Shown here: one piece after another, positions 18,554 through 26,916 of the stretch | Numbering within the stretch: the first letter of the stretch is position 1 | Layout: every line of letters starts with the position of its first letter | Source: Lentimonas sp. CC4 | Lineage (GTDB): Bacteria; Verrucomicrobiota; Verrucomicrobiia; Opitutales; Coraliomargaritaceae | Reading direction: 5' to 3' | DNA: 64,000 bases | Assembly (NCBI RefSeq): GCF_902728235.1 | Contig: NZ_CACVBO010000002.1 | Location: forward strand, 496,001 to 560,000 | The notes under the pieces: model-generated | The model's database searches: none | Told to the model about the DNA's origin: nothing | What the model saw: only the letters and a program-made list of their open reading frames with translations | Made by a program: the position numbers and the translations under genes

Positions 18554-20074
18554 ATGAATATCAAAAACCTTTTAGCTCCTTGCCTCTCCATTGTCGTTAC
18601 TGCGATCTGGGCCGTCGAACAACCGAATGTTGTCATCATTTATGGTGACGATGTCGGCTATGGTGATGTTGGCGTGTATGGCTCGGAAATGATTCCGACT
18701 CCGAATATCGATCAACTTGCTGGAGAAGGATTGGTTTTTACGGACGGACACTGCGCTGCGGCCACCTGCACGCCCTCGCGTTACTCGATGCTTACAGGCA
18801 TTCATGGCTTTCGTGACAATGTTAGCATCCTGCCGCCAAATGCTCCACTGAGTATTTCCACGGAAATCCTAACCTTGCCGAAGCTCTTTAAGCAGGCGGG
18901 GTATGCGACAGGGGTCGTGGGTAAATGGCACCTTGGTATCGGGCAGAAGGGCGTGAAGACGGATTGGAACGGAGCAGTGAAACCTGGCCCGATGGAAATC
19001 GGTTTCGACTCTTCCTTTTTACTGCCTTCAACTAACGACCGTGTGCCGTGCGTGTATCTGGATGGGCATTACGTAGTCAATTTAGATCCGTCCGATCCGC
19101 TCTATGTCGGAAAGTCGCCAGGAGAAGTGAATCGTCCGGGGAGCACCCAGTATCCAGATGCGAAAAAGAACAAGGCTGCGATGACTTACTATCAAAGCAC
19201 GCACGGTCACAACCACAGCGTCATTAACGGTATCGGGCGTATCGGCTACATGGCGGGCGGTAAGGCGGCGCTTTGGGACGATGAAACGATGGCCGATGTG
19301 TTTGTGCAGCAAGCTAAGGAGTATATCGCAGCCCATAAGGATGAGCCCTTCTTTCTCTATTTTGCATCGCAGGATATTCACGTGCCGCGCGCACCACATC
19401 CTCGTTTTCAGGGTAAGACTGAACTAGGCTATCGTGGTGATGCGATGGTGCAGTTTGATTGGTCGACTGGCGAAATTTTGAAGGCGCTGGAGACGTATGG
19501 TCTGACTGATAATACGATCGTGATTTTTTCTAGTGATAACGGACCAGTCTACGATGATGGCTATGATGACGGAACCACGGTGAAAAAATCGGGTAAAGAG
19601 GTGGATGGCGGACACGATGGTTCGGGGATGTATCGCGGCGGGAAATATCAGATTTATGAAGGTGGCACCCGCGTGCCGTTTATCGTGCGCTGGCCTGCGA
19701 AAATTATGCCGGGCACCTCTGATGCGTTAGTAAATCAGATTGATTTCATTGCATCGTTCGCTGCGCTGCTCAACTTGGAGGTTCCTGCCGACGAGGCGCG
19801 TGACAGTCGCAACAGTCTGGCCGCATTTCTCGGCAATGATTCTGAGGGCCTTCCGTTTGCTATTCAAGAAGCGGGTAGAACCCGTGCCTTACGGGTAGGG
19901 CAATGGAAATACATTGCGGACCGGAAAGTGTCTCGGAGGAAATTGTATAATCTGGCGGAGGATCCTTCGGAGCAGAATAATCTCATTACTGCGCATCCTG
20001 AAAAAGCGGCTACGATGGACGCTCAGTTGAAACAGCTGATGGCGTCAGATGGCGTAAGGGATAGTCAACGTTAA
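18554..20074 (+). CDS. Secreted formylglycine-dependent sulfatase (family S1)
   Basis: 506 residues with a signal peptide (MNIKNLLAPCLSIVVTAIWA). Motifs: IYGDDVGYGDVG, signature C-T-P-S-R with Cys near residue 72, VGKWHLGIG, and IFSSDNGPVYDDGYDDG. The insert with FLLPSTNDRVPCVYLDG and the GHDGSGMYRGGKYQIYEGGTR segment are typical of the subfamily often found next to fucoidan and carrageenan loci, though I do not assign a number. A 258-bp gap precedes it that holds no gene; only a small AAGTC-GACTT hairpin near 18399 was seen. A GH43-tail relic follows 27 bp after its stop. Confidence 0.93.
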   Translation: MNIKNLLAPCLSIVVTAIWAVEQPNVVIIYGDDVGYGDVGVYGSEMIPTPNIDQLAGEGLVFTDGHCAAATCTPSRYSMLTGIHGFRDNVSILPPNAPLSISTEILTLPKLFKQAGYATGVVGKWHLGIGQKGVKTDWNGAVKPGPMEIGFDSSFLLPSTNDRVPCVYLDGHYVVNLDPSDPLYVGKSPGEVNRPGSTQYPDAKKNKAAMTYYQSTHGHNHSVINGIGRIGYMAGGKAALWDDETMADVFVQQAKEYIAAHKDEPFFLYFASQDIHVPRAPHPRFQGKTELGYRGDAMVQFDWSTGEILKALETYGLTDNTIVIFSSDNGPVYDDGYDDGTTVKKSGKEVDGGHDGSGMYRGGKYQIYEGGTRVPFIVRWPAKIMPGTSDALVNQIDFIASFAALLNLEVPADEARDSRNSLAAFLGNDSEGLPFAIQEAGRTRALRVGQWKYIADRKVSRRKLYNLAEDPSEQNNLITAHPEKAATMDAQLKQLMASDGVRDSQR

Positions 20075-20101
20075 CGATTAGAAGATTAACCGAAGTGCAA
20101 A

Positions 20102-20191
20102 TGGAAATACATTTGGTTGCCGATCCAATTCAAGGAAAACAGTTGCACAATCGATTGGATGGATGAGTGGGATTGGTCAGTTTTTGACTAG
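20102..20191 (+). pseudogene. Relic 2: 3' end of a GH43 gene
   Basis: Reads W-K-Y-I-W-L-P-I-Q-F-K-E-N-S-C-T-I-D-W-M (20 residues) followed by DEWDWSVFD-stop, matching the conserved tail of the intact GH43 genes, including their YIWLPI block. It shares WSVFD and the bases after the stop (CTAGTCCTTTTGTCAGTTAT) with relic 1 at 16636, so the two relics are closer to each other than to the intact genes. Only ~90 bp of the gene remain. Confidence 0.88.
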
Positions 20192-20275
20192 TCCTTTTGT
20201 CAGTTATACTTAGTGGTATACTCACGCGCAGCATGATTTGTGAAAAGCGCCTTCATGCTATTTCGCTATCTTGCT

Positions 20276-20439
20276 GTAGGGGCTTTCCTTTGTCTGAGAC
20301 CATGAGCTTGTCGAATTGGCGAAGACCGCGCAAAGGCCACACACATAGGAAGTTGTAAAACTTTAGCTGCCTTCGCGGGTGCCGCCCTTCGACAAGCTCT
20401 GGGCCTTGATCCTGTCGAAACGGCAAGCAGCACCCCTAC
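20276..20439. repeat. Imperfect palindromic intergenic element (~164 bp)
   Basis: The ends GTAGGGG (20276) and CCCCTAC (20433) are inverted, and further in GAGCTTGTCGA (20304) is an exact inverted copy of TCGACAAGCTC (20389). The TTCGACAAGCTC core is a motif common in bacterial extragenic palindromes. Its size and structure suggest a MITE- or REP-like element with no coding capacity. Confidence 0.55.
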
Positions 20440-21116
20440 GCTAGATGCTTCAATTTCACCAATCACAATTTATCATGCGCGGCAGTATATGCCAAGATTA
20501 CACACGTAACAAAAGCACTCTGTAATATACGTGGAGGCCACTCGATAGATGAGCGGAAGCGAAATCTATTGAGTGCGCCGTCTGGATATACCTGTGGGCT
20601 GGTCAATCGGGTTCGGCGCTACGGAGTGATTGAGGTTTATTTTAGTGGGACTTTTTAGATTCGTTCAGAGTGGTTAGTATGTGGATTCATTCGATTCAAT
20701 TATTCCCAGAGGCCAGCGGACTGGACGGAGCGCGAAAGAGCGTAGATGGCGAACCGCCCCGAAGGGGTGATGAACTGGGTGCCCGCTGGGCAAGAGAAGA
20801 ACAAACCGCTTATTTTGCTTCGCCATCTCCGGACTTCGGCGAGCTCAGTCGAGTCGCAGACCTCCGTCGCTTATGGACGCTTATTTTAAAGATTCAATTT
20901 CTGTGACACGTCGTGCTGGATAAGCGTAAATTAGCGACAATAAGCGGTTAGGAAATCAGGGTTCCTTTTTTTGTATATCATCCTTTAAAGAGTAGTTAGA
21001 AGTCAGAAGGAAGGAGTTAGAAGCTGAGCATCAGTGTTTTATGGCGTCTTAGACGCTCGCCAAATGGCTTCGTCCTTCGGTTGCACCCAAGGGCATAATA
21101 AAGTGTCGCTGCGCTC

Positions 21117-21147
21117 GGTAGGGGTGTTTGGTGTGGGCGAGCTGAAT
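21117..21147 (-). pseudogene. Short copy of a LacI-regulator gene 3' region
   Basis: Read on the minus strand this stretch encodes Q-L-A-H-T-K-H-P-Y-R, and 30 of 31 bases match positions 33310-33340 inside the intact LacI gene at 33247-34287. The surrounding bases do not match. It is probably a fragment left from another LacI-type gene, although a shared short mobile repeat is possible. Confidence 0.45.
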
Positions 21148-21197
21148 TAGGTTATGCTAAAAGCTTACTAATTTATTAACAGTTAATTAAATATACG

Positions 21198-21381
21198 ATG
21201 AGAAATATAATTTTGTCCTTGTTCGCCGTTGCATGCACAGCTTCATCTGTGCTTGCTGCTCCTTATGATCTCATTGCTTCGGCTCAAATCGATGCAGGTT
21301 TCGATGACGTAGCGCTTTCTGTTGTCTGGGGTGGGCTCACCAGTGATCGTGTTTCAGGGTGGAGCAATCCAAACGGTAGAA
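21198..21381 (+). pseudogene. 5' fragment of a secreted-protein gene, truncated by the response-regulator gene
   Basis: Starts with ATG and a clear signal peptide (MRNIILSLFAVACTASSVLA) followed by ~40 residues of mature protein (APYDLIASAQIDAGFDD...). The open frame then runs into the 3' end of the convergent response-regulator gene at 21382 and stops at 21422. No rest of the protein is present, so the gene was cut at or near this junction. I do not recognise the family. Confidence 0.6.
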
Positions 21382-22044
21382 TTACTCCAGTGGCAGGATG
21401 CCAGTTTTGTAAGCGCGGTTAACCGCTGCTGGGGCATTGGCTACGTTGAGCTTTTCGTAGATACGTTTAATGAAGGTGGCAACGGTGTGAGGGGTCACTC
21501 CGAGTCGGTTCGCGATTTCTTTTTTGAGGAGACCTTCGCTTAGTAGGACAAGCGTTTTGATCTCTCGATCAGAGAGCGAAATTTTAACAGGTTCTTTTGG
21601 CAGCGCTGTTTTCATCATATTTAGTATGAACTTCGCGACGCTTGGGTCGAGCGGTGCGTCGCCAGCCATGACGTCGCGAACAGCTGTTGAGATTACCTGT
21701 GGCTTAGCTCCTTTGAGCAAGTAGCCTGCCGCTCCAGCAGAGATCGCGGCGAGCACATCGGCTTCCTGATTGGATTGGGAGAGGATTATTGTCTTTACGT
21801 CAGGCGCGTATTGTTGAAGCCAAGGTAGGGCTTTTAGACCGCTCATGCCGGGGAGATTCAAATCCAGCAGCACGAGGTCGGGCTGTTCTGCTCTTGGGAG
21901 TGATTGGAGGTGGCGCAGGGCTTGTTCTGCGGTGCCGAACTGATCTGCGACTTGCATATCTGTCTCTCGGTTCAGAGCGAGCGTAAGGGACTCGCGGTAT
22001 TCTGGGTGGTCTTCCACTAGCATGATTTGTATCGGCTGTTTCAT
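21382..22044 (-). CDS. NarL/FixJ (LuxR-type) response regulator
   Basis: About 220 residues: a receiver domain (IMLVEDHPE acidic pocket, DLVLLDLNLPGMSG phospho-acceptor Asp, ILSQSNQ switch Ser, and LLKGAKP with the conserved Lys) and a C-terminal LuxR helix-turn-helix (LSEGLLKKEIANRLGVTPHT then VATFIKRIYEKLNV). I choose the ATG at 22044: it overlaps the kinase stop as ATGA and has GGAGGAG about 10 nt upstream. An ATG at 22062 would lie on that ribosome site. It is translationally coupled to the sensor kinase gene and is a good candidate to bind the palindrome at 24160. Confidence 0.95.
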   Translation of the reverse strand: MKQPIQIMLVEDHPEYRESLTLALNRETDMQVADQFGTAEQALRHLQSLPRAEQPDLVLLDLNLPGMSGLKALPWLQQYAPDVKTIILSQSNQEADVLAAISAGAAGYLLKGAKPQVISTAVRDVMAGDAPLDPSVAKFILNMMKTALPKEPVKISLSDREIKTLVLLSEGLLKKEIANRLGVTPHTVATFIKRIYEKLNVANAPAAVNRAYKTGILPLE

Positions 22045-24029
22045 AGTTTTGTTCTCCTCCAAGGACGGCGACGCGGGCGTAGTATTAAGGTGATTGTGGT
22101 GCCGCCAGCAGGCGTGCGTTGGGCTGTGGCTTTCCCGCCGATTAGGTGCGCTCGGCGCTTGAGTGCTGCTGGAGCCTCGTTCCCGATTGAATCGCTGATG
22201 CCGATTCCATTATCGCTGATGGTGAGGCGGATTTCTCTGGCAGTGGCCTCTAAGTGAGTGCGCACTTGGGTCGCACCTGAGTGGCGTATAATGTTGATCA
22301 GGCTTTCTTTGTAGAATAGGAACAGGTCGGCTCGGATGAGCGGTTTGAGTTGGTTGAGTGAATCGGCACCTTCGACCGTTAAGTCGTATTTAATGTTGGT
22401 TGCGATGCGTTCCGTCGCTCGTCGCATATCGTCGACTAGTCCGACGTGGAATTGGTCTGCTGCAAGCATGTTACTAAAATAGCGTATCGAGGTAGCGGTG
22501 CGCTCAGTCACCTTGGAGATCCGGTCGCTGAGCATATCCCGCTCTTCTTGGGAGTCGGTGTCTCTGGAAATTTCATTGAGCATATCGATGGTATGAATGT
22601 TGGCACCCAGTTCATCGTGTAGATCGGCCGCAAAACGCTCTTTCACTTGCATGATTTTCCTGATCTGCAGCATGCGATCGATCAGGATCGTAAATCCAAT
22701 GCCGACTGCCAGTAGTGCTGCTAGCCAGCTGACCCATTTTAGCTGAGTTTTTTGAAGCGCATAGCGTCGGTTTAACTCATCGGCAATGATCGGTCGTTCA
22801 ACTTCTAAGTCATGGCGTAGGGCCAGTTCGTTGATCCACGCACGGATCGGCAGGATATATCCATACGTATTGAGGCCGTCGGTTAAGCTCACTAGAGATC
22901 GGCCAGTATTGCTTACACTCAAGTTGGATTGGATCGGTTTGCCGAGTGCGACGTTCTGGTCCTCCGAAAAGAGTTCAATCTCGGCAAAGCCCACCAGCTC
23001 GTTGTCGGAATTGTCCCGACTGTTGTGGTAAGGTGTGATCACTCGCAGTCGCACGTAACGGCAGGCTGTCTTGGGGAAATTTCGCATGATTACGGGGCCG
23101 GACTCAAATGCGGAGTTGATTCGATATTCGACGAGAGGCGAGGCATCCGAATAGTCGGGCAGATTACCTCCTTCAAGAATCATGTGTCGGGGAATGCCAA
23201 AATCGCTAGGATGGGACTGGGGGCTGTTTTCGTTCAGGTCGACCGCATGCAGATGAATTCGGTTGAGTGGGTAAGTTTCGCCCAAATCAAGCGAGAGGAC
23301 TGGGGCGGTGTCCGGTTCGACTTGGCCGATATAGGCATTGCTATGAAGGCCTCGACCAGAATGCATGACATAGGGGACAAAGCCATCGACCAGATAGTTG
23401 CTTGCTCGTGAGATAGAGGTAAAGCTGTTGGATGGGCTTTGAACGGTTTGTCGCAAAGCGACGTTCTCCTCGCCGCTAAAAATCATGACTTCCGACAGTT
23501 CCAGTTTGTATTTACCATCAAAGGCAGCCGGAGAAAGTAGGGAGGTCTCGATCCGCACCCAGGTCGCCTTGACATCGCATGGGACGATCAGCGGTGCGCT
23601 ACGTGGCAAGAGGTGATCCGTTGCATCAAAAGATGCGATCACGCTGCCAGTGCTGTCTTCGTGGGTGCCTGCCAGAATTTGGAATTGTAGTGGGAAGCAG
23701 TCGGCTCGATGGCCAGTGACTGCGTCATGCCAGATCGTCGGAACCAGCACAATTTGATCAATCGCAGCTTCACTTTCTAGATCGATTTGCACCCACTCGG
23801 TCTGCTCCGGCGTCAGATGCCTGAAGGATCGATAACCGATGGATCCCATGCCAGCACGCAGGCTGAACCGTGCCAGTTGTCCGAGTTCGGTGTCAATATG
23901 CTCCAATCTCTGTTCTAGCTGATTCACTGACCATTCGCTAATCGGCGCTGCCGTCGACACCGACGTAGCAGATGCGATGCTGGTCATCAGGAGCGCGCTG
24001 TAAATAAACAGGAGGGCAGTGAGGTGCAT
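22041..24029 (-). CDS. Membrane sensor histidine kinase with extracellular F5/8C-like domains
   Basis: 662 residues. A signal peptide or first membrane segment (MHLTALLFIYSALLMTSIASA) leads to ~370 residues outside the cytoplasm. These contain two discoidin-like segments: WVQIDLESEAAIDQIVLVP, and later NVALRQTVQSPSNSF with YLVDGFVPYV and LSLDLGETYPLNRIHLHAVD. A third short repeat begins NVALGKPIQSN. One membrane helix (WLAALLAVGIGFTILI) follows. The cytoplasmic part is a HisKA_3 domain with FAADLHDELGANIH (phospho-His near residue 470) and an ATPase with DNGIGIS and GGTTITL. Such binding domains usually recognise glycans, so direct sensing of an oligosaccharide is inferred. It lacks the regulator-propeller repeats of Bacteroidetes hybrid sensors. 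It is divergent from the GH79 gene. Confidence 0.9.
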   Translation of the reverse strand: MHLTALLFIYSALLMTSIASATSVSTAAPISEWSVNQLEQRLEHIDTELGQLARFSLRAGMGSIGYRSFRHLTPEQTEWVQIDLESEAAIDQIVLVPTIWHDAVTGHRADCFPLQFQILAGTHEDSTGSVIASFDATDHLLPRSAPLIVPCDVKATWVRIETSLLSPAAFDGKYKLELSEVMIFSGEENVALRQTVQSPSNSFTSISRASNYLVDGFVPYVMHSGRGLHSNAYIGQVEPDTAPVLSLDLGETYPLNRIHLHAVDLNENSPQSHPSDFGIPRHMILEGGNLPDYSDASPLVEYRINSAFESGPVIMRNFPKTACRYVRLRVITPYHNSRDNSDNELVGFAEIELFSEDQNVALGKPIQSNLSVSNTGRSLVSLTDGLNTYGYILPIRAWINELALRHDLEVERPIIADELNRRYALQKTQLKWVSWLAALLAVGIGFTILIDRMLQIRKIMQVKERFAADLHDELGANIHTIDMLNEISRDTDSQEERDMLSDRISKVTERTATSIRYFSNMLAADQFHVGLVDDMRRATERIATNIKYDLTVEGADSLNQLKPLIRADLFLFYKESLINIIRHSGATQVRTHLEATAREIRLTISDNGIGISDSIGNEAPAALKRRAHLIGGKATAQRTPAGGTTITLILRPRRRPWRRTKL

Positions 24030-24159
24030 TGAGGATTTCGGGGGAGTGGGACGATGTCGCCGTGATGGTCGACCTGTGTGAGTCAGTGCAGTTCTTTGTT
24101 TCTGTGCAAGAGGAAATGGGGGGCAGGTGGGAGGTCGGGTTCCCCATTAAACACCGTTT

Positions 24160-24201
24160 GTCCCTCCAATGAGGGACAGACAGATAGTGGCGCTGTTAGT
24201 A
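24160..24201 (+). promoter_or_regulatory. Palindromic operator overlapping a promoter upstream of GH79
   Basis: GTCCCTC-CAAT-GAGGGAC (24160-24177) is a perfect 7-4-7 palindrome. Its right arm supplies GGGACA (24173-24178), followed after exactly 17 bases by TTAGTA (24196-24201), the spacing of a sigma-70-type promoter. The same palindrome, spacing and boxes occur at 25922. An AGGAG ribosome site at 24231 precedes the GH79 start. The site lies in the divergent gap shared with the kinase/regulator operon. Confidence 0.7.
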
Positions 24202-24247
24202 ATGTCATGACGTCGAATCAGCCTCCCTTCAGGAGCAACCATAAAGA

Positions 24248-25732
24248 ATGAAAATGAAAAAAATAAGAAATGTGATTAGCCTCTGTAGTGTTCTATTATC
24301 GGTAACTGTAAATGCTGCGCCTGCCCCGGTGACAGTATCTGTCACCACCAGTCAGCCTGGGCATGTCATCTCACCGACCTCCATTGGTGTGAGTTATGAA
24401 ATCGAGCTGCTGGAGCCGGAAAACGGTGAGCTTCCTTATTTTCGTCCTGATAACAAGCCGCTCGTTGCCATGTTCAAAACACTGGGTATCAAAAACCTAC
24501 GTCTCGGCGGCAACACCCTCGATTACACCAAGAAGACTGGTGCGAATGAAGAGCAAATTGCCAGCGTTTTCGAATTTGCCAAGGCCGCTGGGGCAGAGGT
24601 CATCTATTCTGTTCGTCTGAAGGACACGAATCAAAAAGGAGAGCCGGAAGCCCCCAATTTTAACATCGATTATGCCGCTAAGGCAGCCAGGTTTATCCGC
24701 GCAGAATACCCTGATGTGCTAGACAGTTTTGCGATCGGCAATGAGCCCTACTATTATAAAGACTGGGATATCTATTCAGCCAAATGGAAAGCCATTCGTG
24801 ACGCAATTGTTGCGGAATATCCCGAAGCAGTCTTTTCCGGCCCAGATCATAATCCCAACGAAGAGTTGGACAACAACATGGTCCGTGAATTCAGCAACGG
24901 CACCGGTCCACTGGTTAAAATAGCTCGACACTTTTATCCTTTCGGCTGCGCGTATGAAAATCCCCGCAGAGCCAAAGGGGAAGAGCTCATTCCAAAGAAC
25001 GAAGTCGAATCGCGTGAACTCATGTTATCCTCTTCATTGCACACGAAATACGGAAATGTTTATAAGAGAATTACCCAGGCTCAAGCGCTCTCCGATGCTG
25101 ACGTCTCGTATCGATTAACCGAGAGTAACAGCTTTTCGATGAGTGGACTAAAAGATGTCAGTGACAGTTACGCCTCGGCATTATGGGGCTTAGACTATCT
25201 CTGTTGGTGGGCTGCGCATGAGTCCGAGGGGATTGATTTCCACACTGGTGATAAAACCAGCGGAGCTGGCATGTGCAAATACGCGGTCTTTGTTACCAGT
25301 GGTAACGGTTACGAGGCACGTCCGCTGGCTTACGGAATGAAAATGTTTGATATTGGCGGCCATGGAAAGATGTTGCCGATCGAAAATTCTGCCAAAGATC
25401 TGGCTGTTTACGCAACTTTGAATGATGATCTCGTGGCCGTGACCCTTATCAATAAAGAGCATGGCGACGAGGCCGAAGAACAGCTGGTAAAGATCAAGCT
25501 GGATACCGCGGTGGATGCTGCTACGGCGGAAATTATCTTTTTGAGAGGACGCAACAATGATATTGCAGGTGGTTCAGCAGATGTGACCTTAGGTGGAGTG
25601 CAGATCAACGAGGATGGGACTTGGGATGGGGAATGGTCCCCACTGTCCGAATTCGGAGTCATCCAGGGTGATGAGCTCGAGGTCAAAATGCCTCCTGCCA
25701 GTGCGGCCGTCGTTCGAGTCGCGATTCGCTGA
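24248..25732 (+). CDS. Secreted GH79-like beta-glucuronidase
   Basis: A 494-residue retaining TIM-barrel glycosidase with a signal peptide (ending near VTVNA). The pattern matches GH79: IGVSYEIELL at the barrel start, IKNLRLGGN, FAIGNEPYYYKDW with the acid/base Glu near residue 166, and SYRLTESNSFS with the nucleophile Glu near residue 295, then DSYASALWGLDYL and GIDFHTG. A C-terminal beta-domain follows (MPPASAAVVRVAI). GH79 enzymes remove terminal (4-O-methyl-)glucuronic acid, for example from arabinogalactan chains. Two close ATGs (24248, 24254) are possible starts. The gene probably depends on the palindrome promoter 71 bp upstream and the adjacent two-component system. Confidence 0.85.
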   Translation: MKMKKIRNVISLCSVLLSVTVNAAPAPVTVSVTTSQPGHVISPTSIGVSYEIELLEPENGELPYFRPDNKPLVAMFKTLGIKNLRLGGNTLDYTKKTGANEEQIASVFEFAKAAGAEVIYSVRLKDTNQKGEPEAPNFNIDYAAKAARFIRAEYPDVLDSFAIGNEPYYYKDWDIYSAKWKAIRDAIVAEYPEAVFSGPDHNPNEELDNNMVREFSNGTGPLVKIARHFYPFGCAYENPRRAKGEELIPKNEVESRELMLSSSLHTKYGNVYKRITQAQALSDADVSYRLTESNSFSMSGLKDVSDSYASALWGLDYLCWWAAHESEGIDFHTGDKTSGAGMCKYAVFVTSGNGYEARPLAYGMKMFDIGGHGKMLPIENSAKDLAVYATLNDDLVAVTLINKEHGDEAEEQLVKIKLDTAVDAATAEIIFLRGRNNDIAGGSADVTLGGVQINEDGTWDGEWSPLSEFGVIQGDELEVKMPPASAAVVRVAIR

Positions 25733-25921
25733 TTCAGCCGCATTTTTTGTTTAGTGCAGCGTGTCCTAGCGTGATATTGATTTAGTTCTACGGCCCCGTT
25801 GCCCGGAAGTCTGCGCAGCCCTTCCGAGGCGCAAAATATGCCTCGCTGGAGGGCAGCCATGACACCCAAGAGAGAAAAAATAGTTAGCGCTCATTCTCTT
25901 GCTCTCAATTAAATGCGATTT

Positions 25922-25963
25922 GTCCCTCTAATGAGGGACAGACGGATGGTGGAATTGTTAGTA
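25922..25963 (+). promoter_or_regulatory. Second copy of the palindromic operator/promoter, upstream of a PEP-CTERM gene
   Basis: GTCCCTC-TAAT-GAGGGAC (25922-25939) then GGGACA-17 bp-TTAGTA (TTAGTA at 25958-25963), exactly as at 24160. The match continues through GACNGATNGTGG and TGTTAGTA and more loosely to the AACCTCC/GGAGCA stretch. The rest of this ~296-bp gap holds a CGAGGC/GCCTCG hairpin near 25831 and nothing that looks coding. The two promoters probably belong to one regulon. Confidence 0.7.
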
Positions 25964-26028
25964 GTATCACTGCGTCAACTCAACCTCCTTAAGGAGCACA
26001 TATAAAAATCAACCAACCCAAAAGAACT

Positions 26029-26706
26029 ATGAAAGTATCATTAAAGAATCAAAAGCTGGTAGGCTTGCTCCTCTCGCTTGCAGCGTTTTCGTCAGCTCAA
26101 GCTGACATTATCGGAGTCCAAGCGGAATCAGGAACGTTTAGCGCCTCGGATTTCCTTACGGTAACCCAAGCAACCATTGATGGCTCTAACGCACCGCTCA
26201 ATACGCAAACTCTGGGTGGAGGCAGTGCGATCATGGCAACTGGTGGTAACTCGTTTGCAGTGGACGCTACACGAAGCGCCGATTTTAGCGTTACGATTGC
26301 TGAGGCGGGAGATTATGTTCTATGGGCAAGATATATCATACCTGATTTACAAGACTTCGCAGGTTCGACACAGGATGCTGATGCTAACGACAGCTTTCAG
26401 TATACAGCTTTTGATGCTGTATCGACAGATAATGCGAACTTTAACACACTTACTGCCACAGGGACTCCTGATCTCGCCAACTATATACAGCTTGGGGGAA
26501 CTCAGGCTTTAACAGTTGGTGCTCACACCTTTTCTGTGGCTCCCCGCGAAAATGGTTTTGTATTTGATGGTTTCGTTATTACAAATGAAGCGTTTAACGA
26601 AACTGCCTTTAATACCGCGCTAGCGGTGATTCCTGAGCCCGGCGCCTACGCGCTGCTTGGTGGTCTGTTGGCTCTCGGATCCGTAGCGATGCGCCGTCGC
26701 GCCTGA
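26029..26706 (+). CDS. PEP-CTERM sorted surface protein
   Basis: 225 residues: a signal peptide (cleavage near SSAQA), a beta-rich domain resembling a carbohydrate-binding module (VEAGDYVLWARYI-like block AEAGDYVLWARYI and VGAHTFSVAPRENGFVFDGF), and a C-terminal exosortase signal (IPEPGAYALLGGLLALGSV then MRRRA). It should be processed by an exosortase and placed at the envelope or matrix; no exosortase gene is in this window. It shares the palindromic promoter with the GH79 gene and is followed by a strong terminator. It is likely a glycan-binding surface factor. Confidence 0.88.
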   Translation: MKVSLKNQKLVGLLLSLAAFSSAQADIIGVQAESGTFSASDFLTVTQATIDGSNAPLNTQTLGGGSAIMATGGNSFAVDATRSADFSVTIAEAGDYVLWARYIIPDLQDFAGSTQDADANDSFQYTAFDAVSTDNANFNTLTATGTPDLANYIQLGGTQALTVGAHTFSVAPRENGFVFDGFVITNEAFNETAFNTALAVIPEPGAYALLGGLLALGSVAMRRRA

Positions 26707-26771
26707 GCCTGTCGGAAGGGCCGCAGATAGGCTGTTTTTCATATATAGGGTTATATGATTCAGGGTAAAGG

Positions 26772-26797
26772 CCGCGCTGCAGAGCGCGGTCTTTTTT
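26772..26797 (+). terminator. Rho-independent terminator after the PEP-CTERM gene
   Basis: CCGCGCT (26772-26778), loop GCAG, AGCGCGG (26783-26789), then TCTTTTTTT. A textbook GC stem and U-tract. Confidence 0.92.
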
Positions 26798-26916
26798 TAA
26801 CTCACAAATGATAGTATTAACGGGCGGTCTGCTTAGGAATGTTCGCGCTGACTTTCTGCCATGCCTCAATTCGTGAAGACCCTTAGCTCTATTCTATTAA
26901 TTCAAATTGTCTAAAA

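Larger units (their letters stand above)
20192..21197. other. Gene-poor scar region with repeats and fragments
   Basis: About 1 kb between the second GH43 relic and a truncated secreted-protein start. I see no convincing gene. It contains a palindromic element (20276-20439), a GCGAACCGCCCCGAAGGGGT-type inverted repeat near 20750, and a 31-bp near-copy of a LacI gene end at 21117-21147. An open frame at 20670-20906 has no signal, no recognised motif and a repeat-like composition, so I do not call it. The region looks like the product of repeated insertion and deletion. Confidence 0.6.

Noticed and set aside
20670-20906. 78-codon open frame on the + strand
   Set aside because: No signal peptide, motif or ribosome site; it lies in a repeat-rich scar with CCCCGAAGGGG-type inverted repeats.
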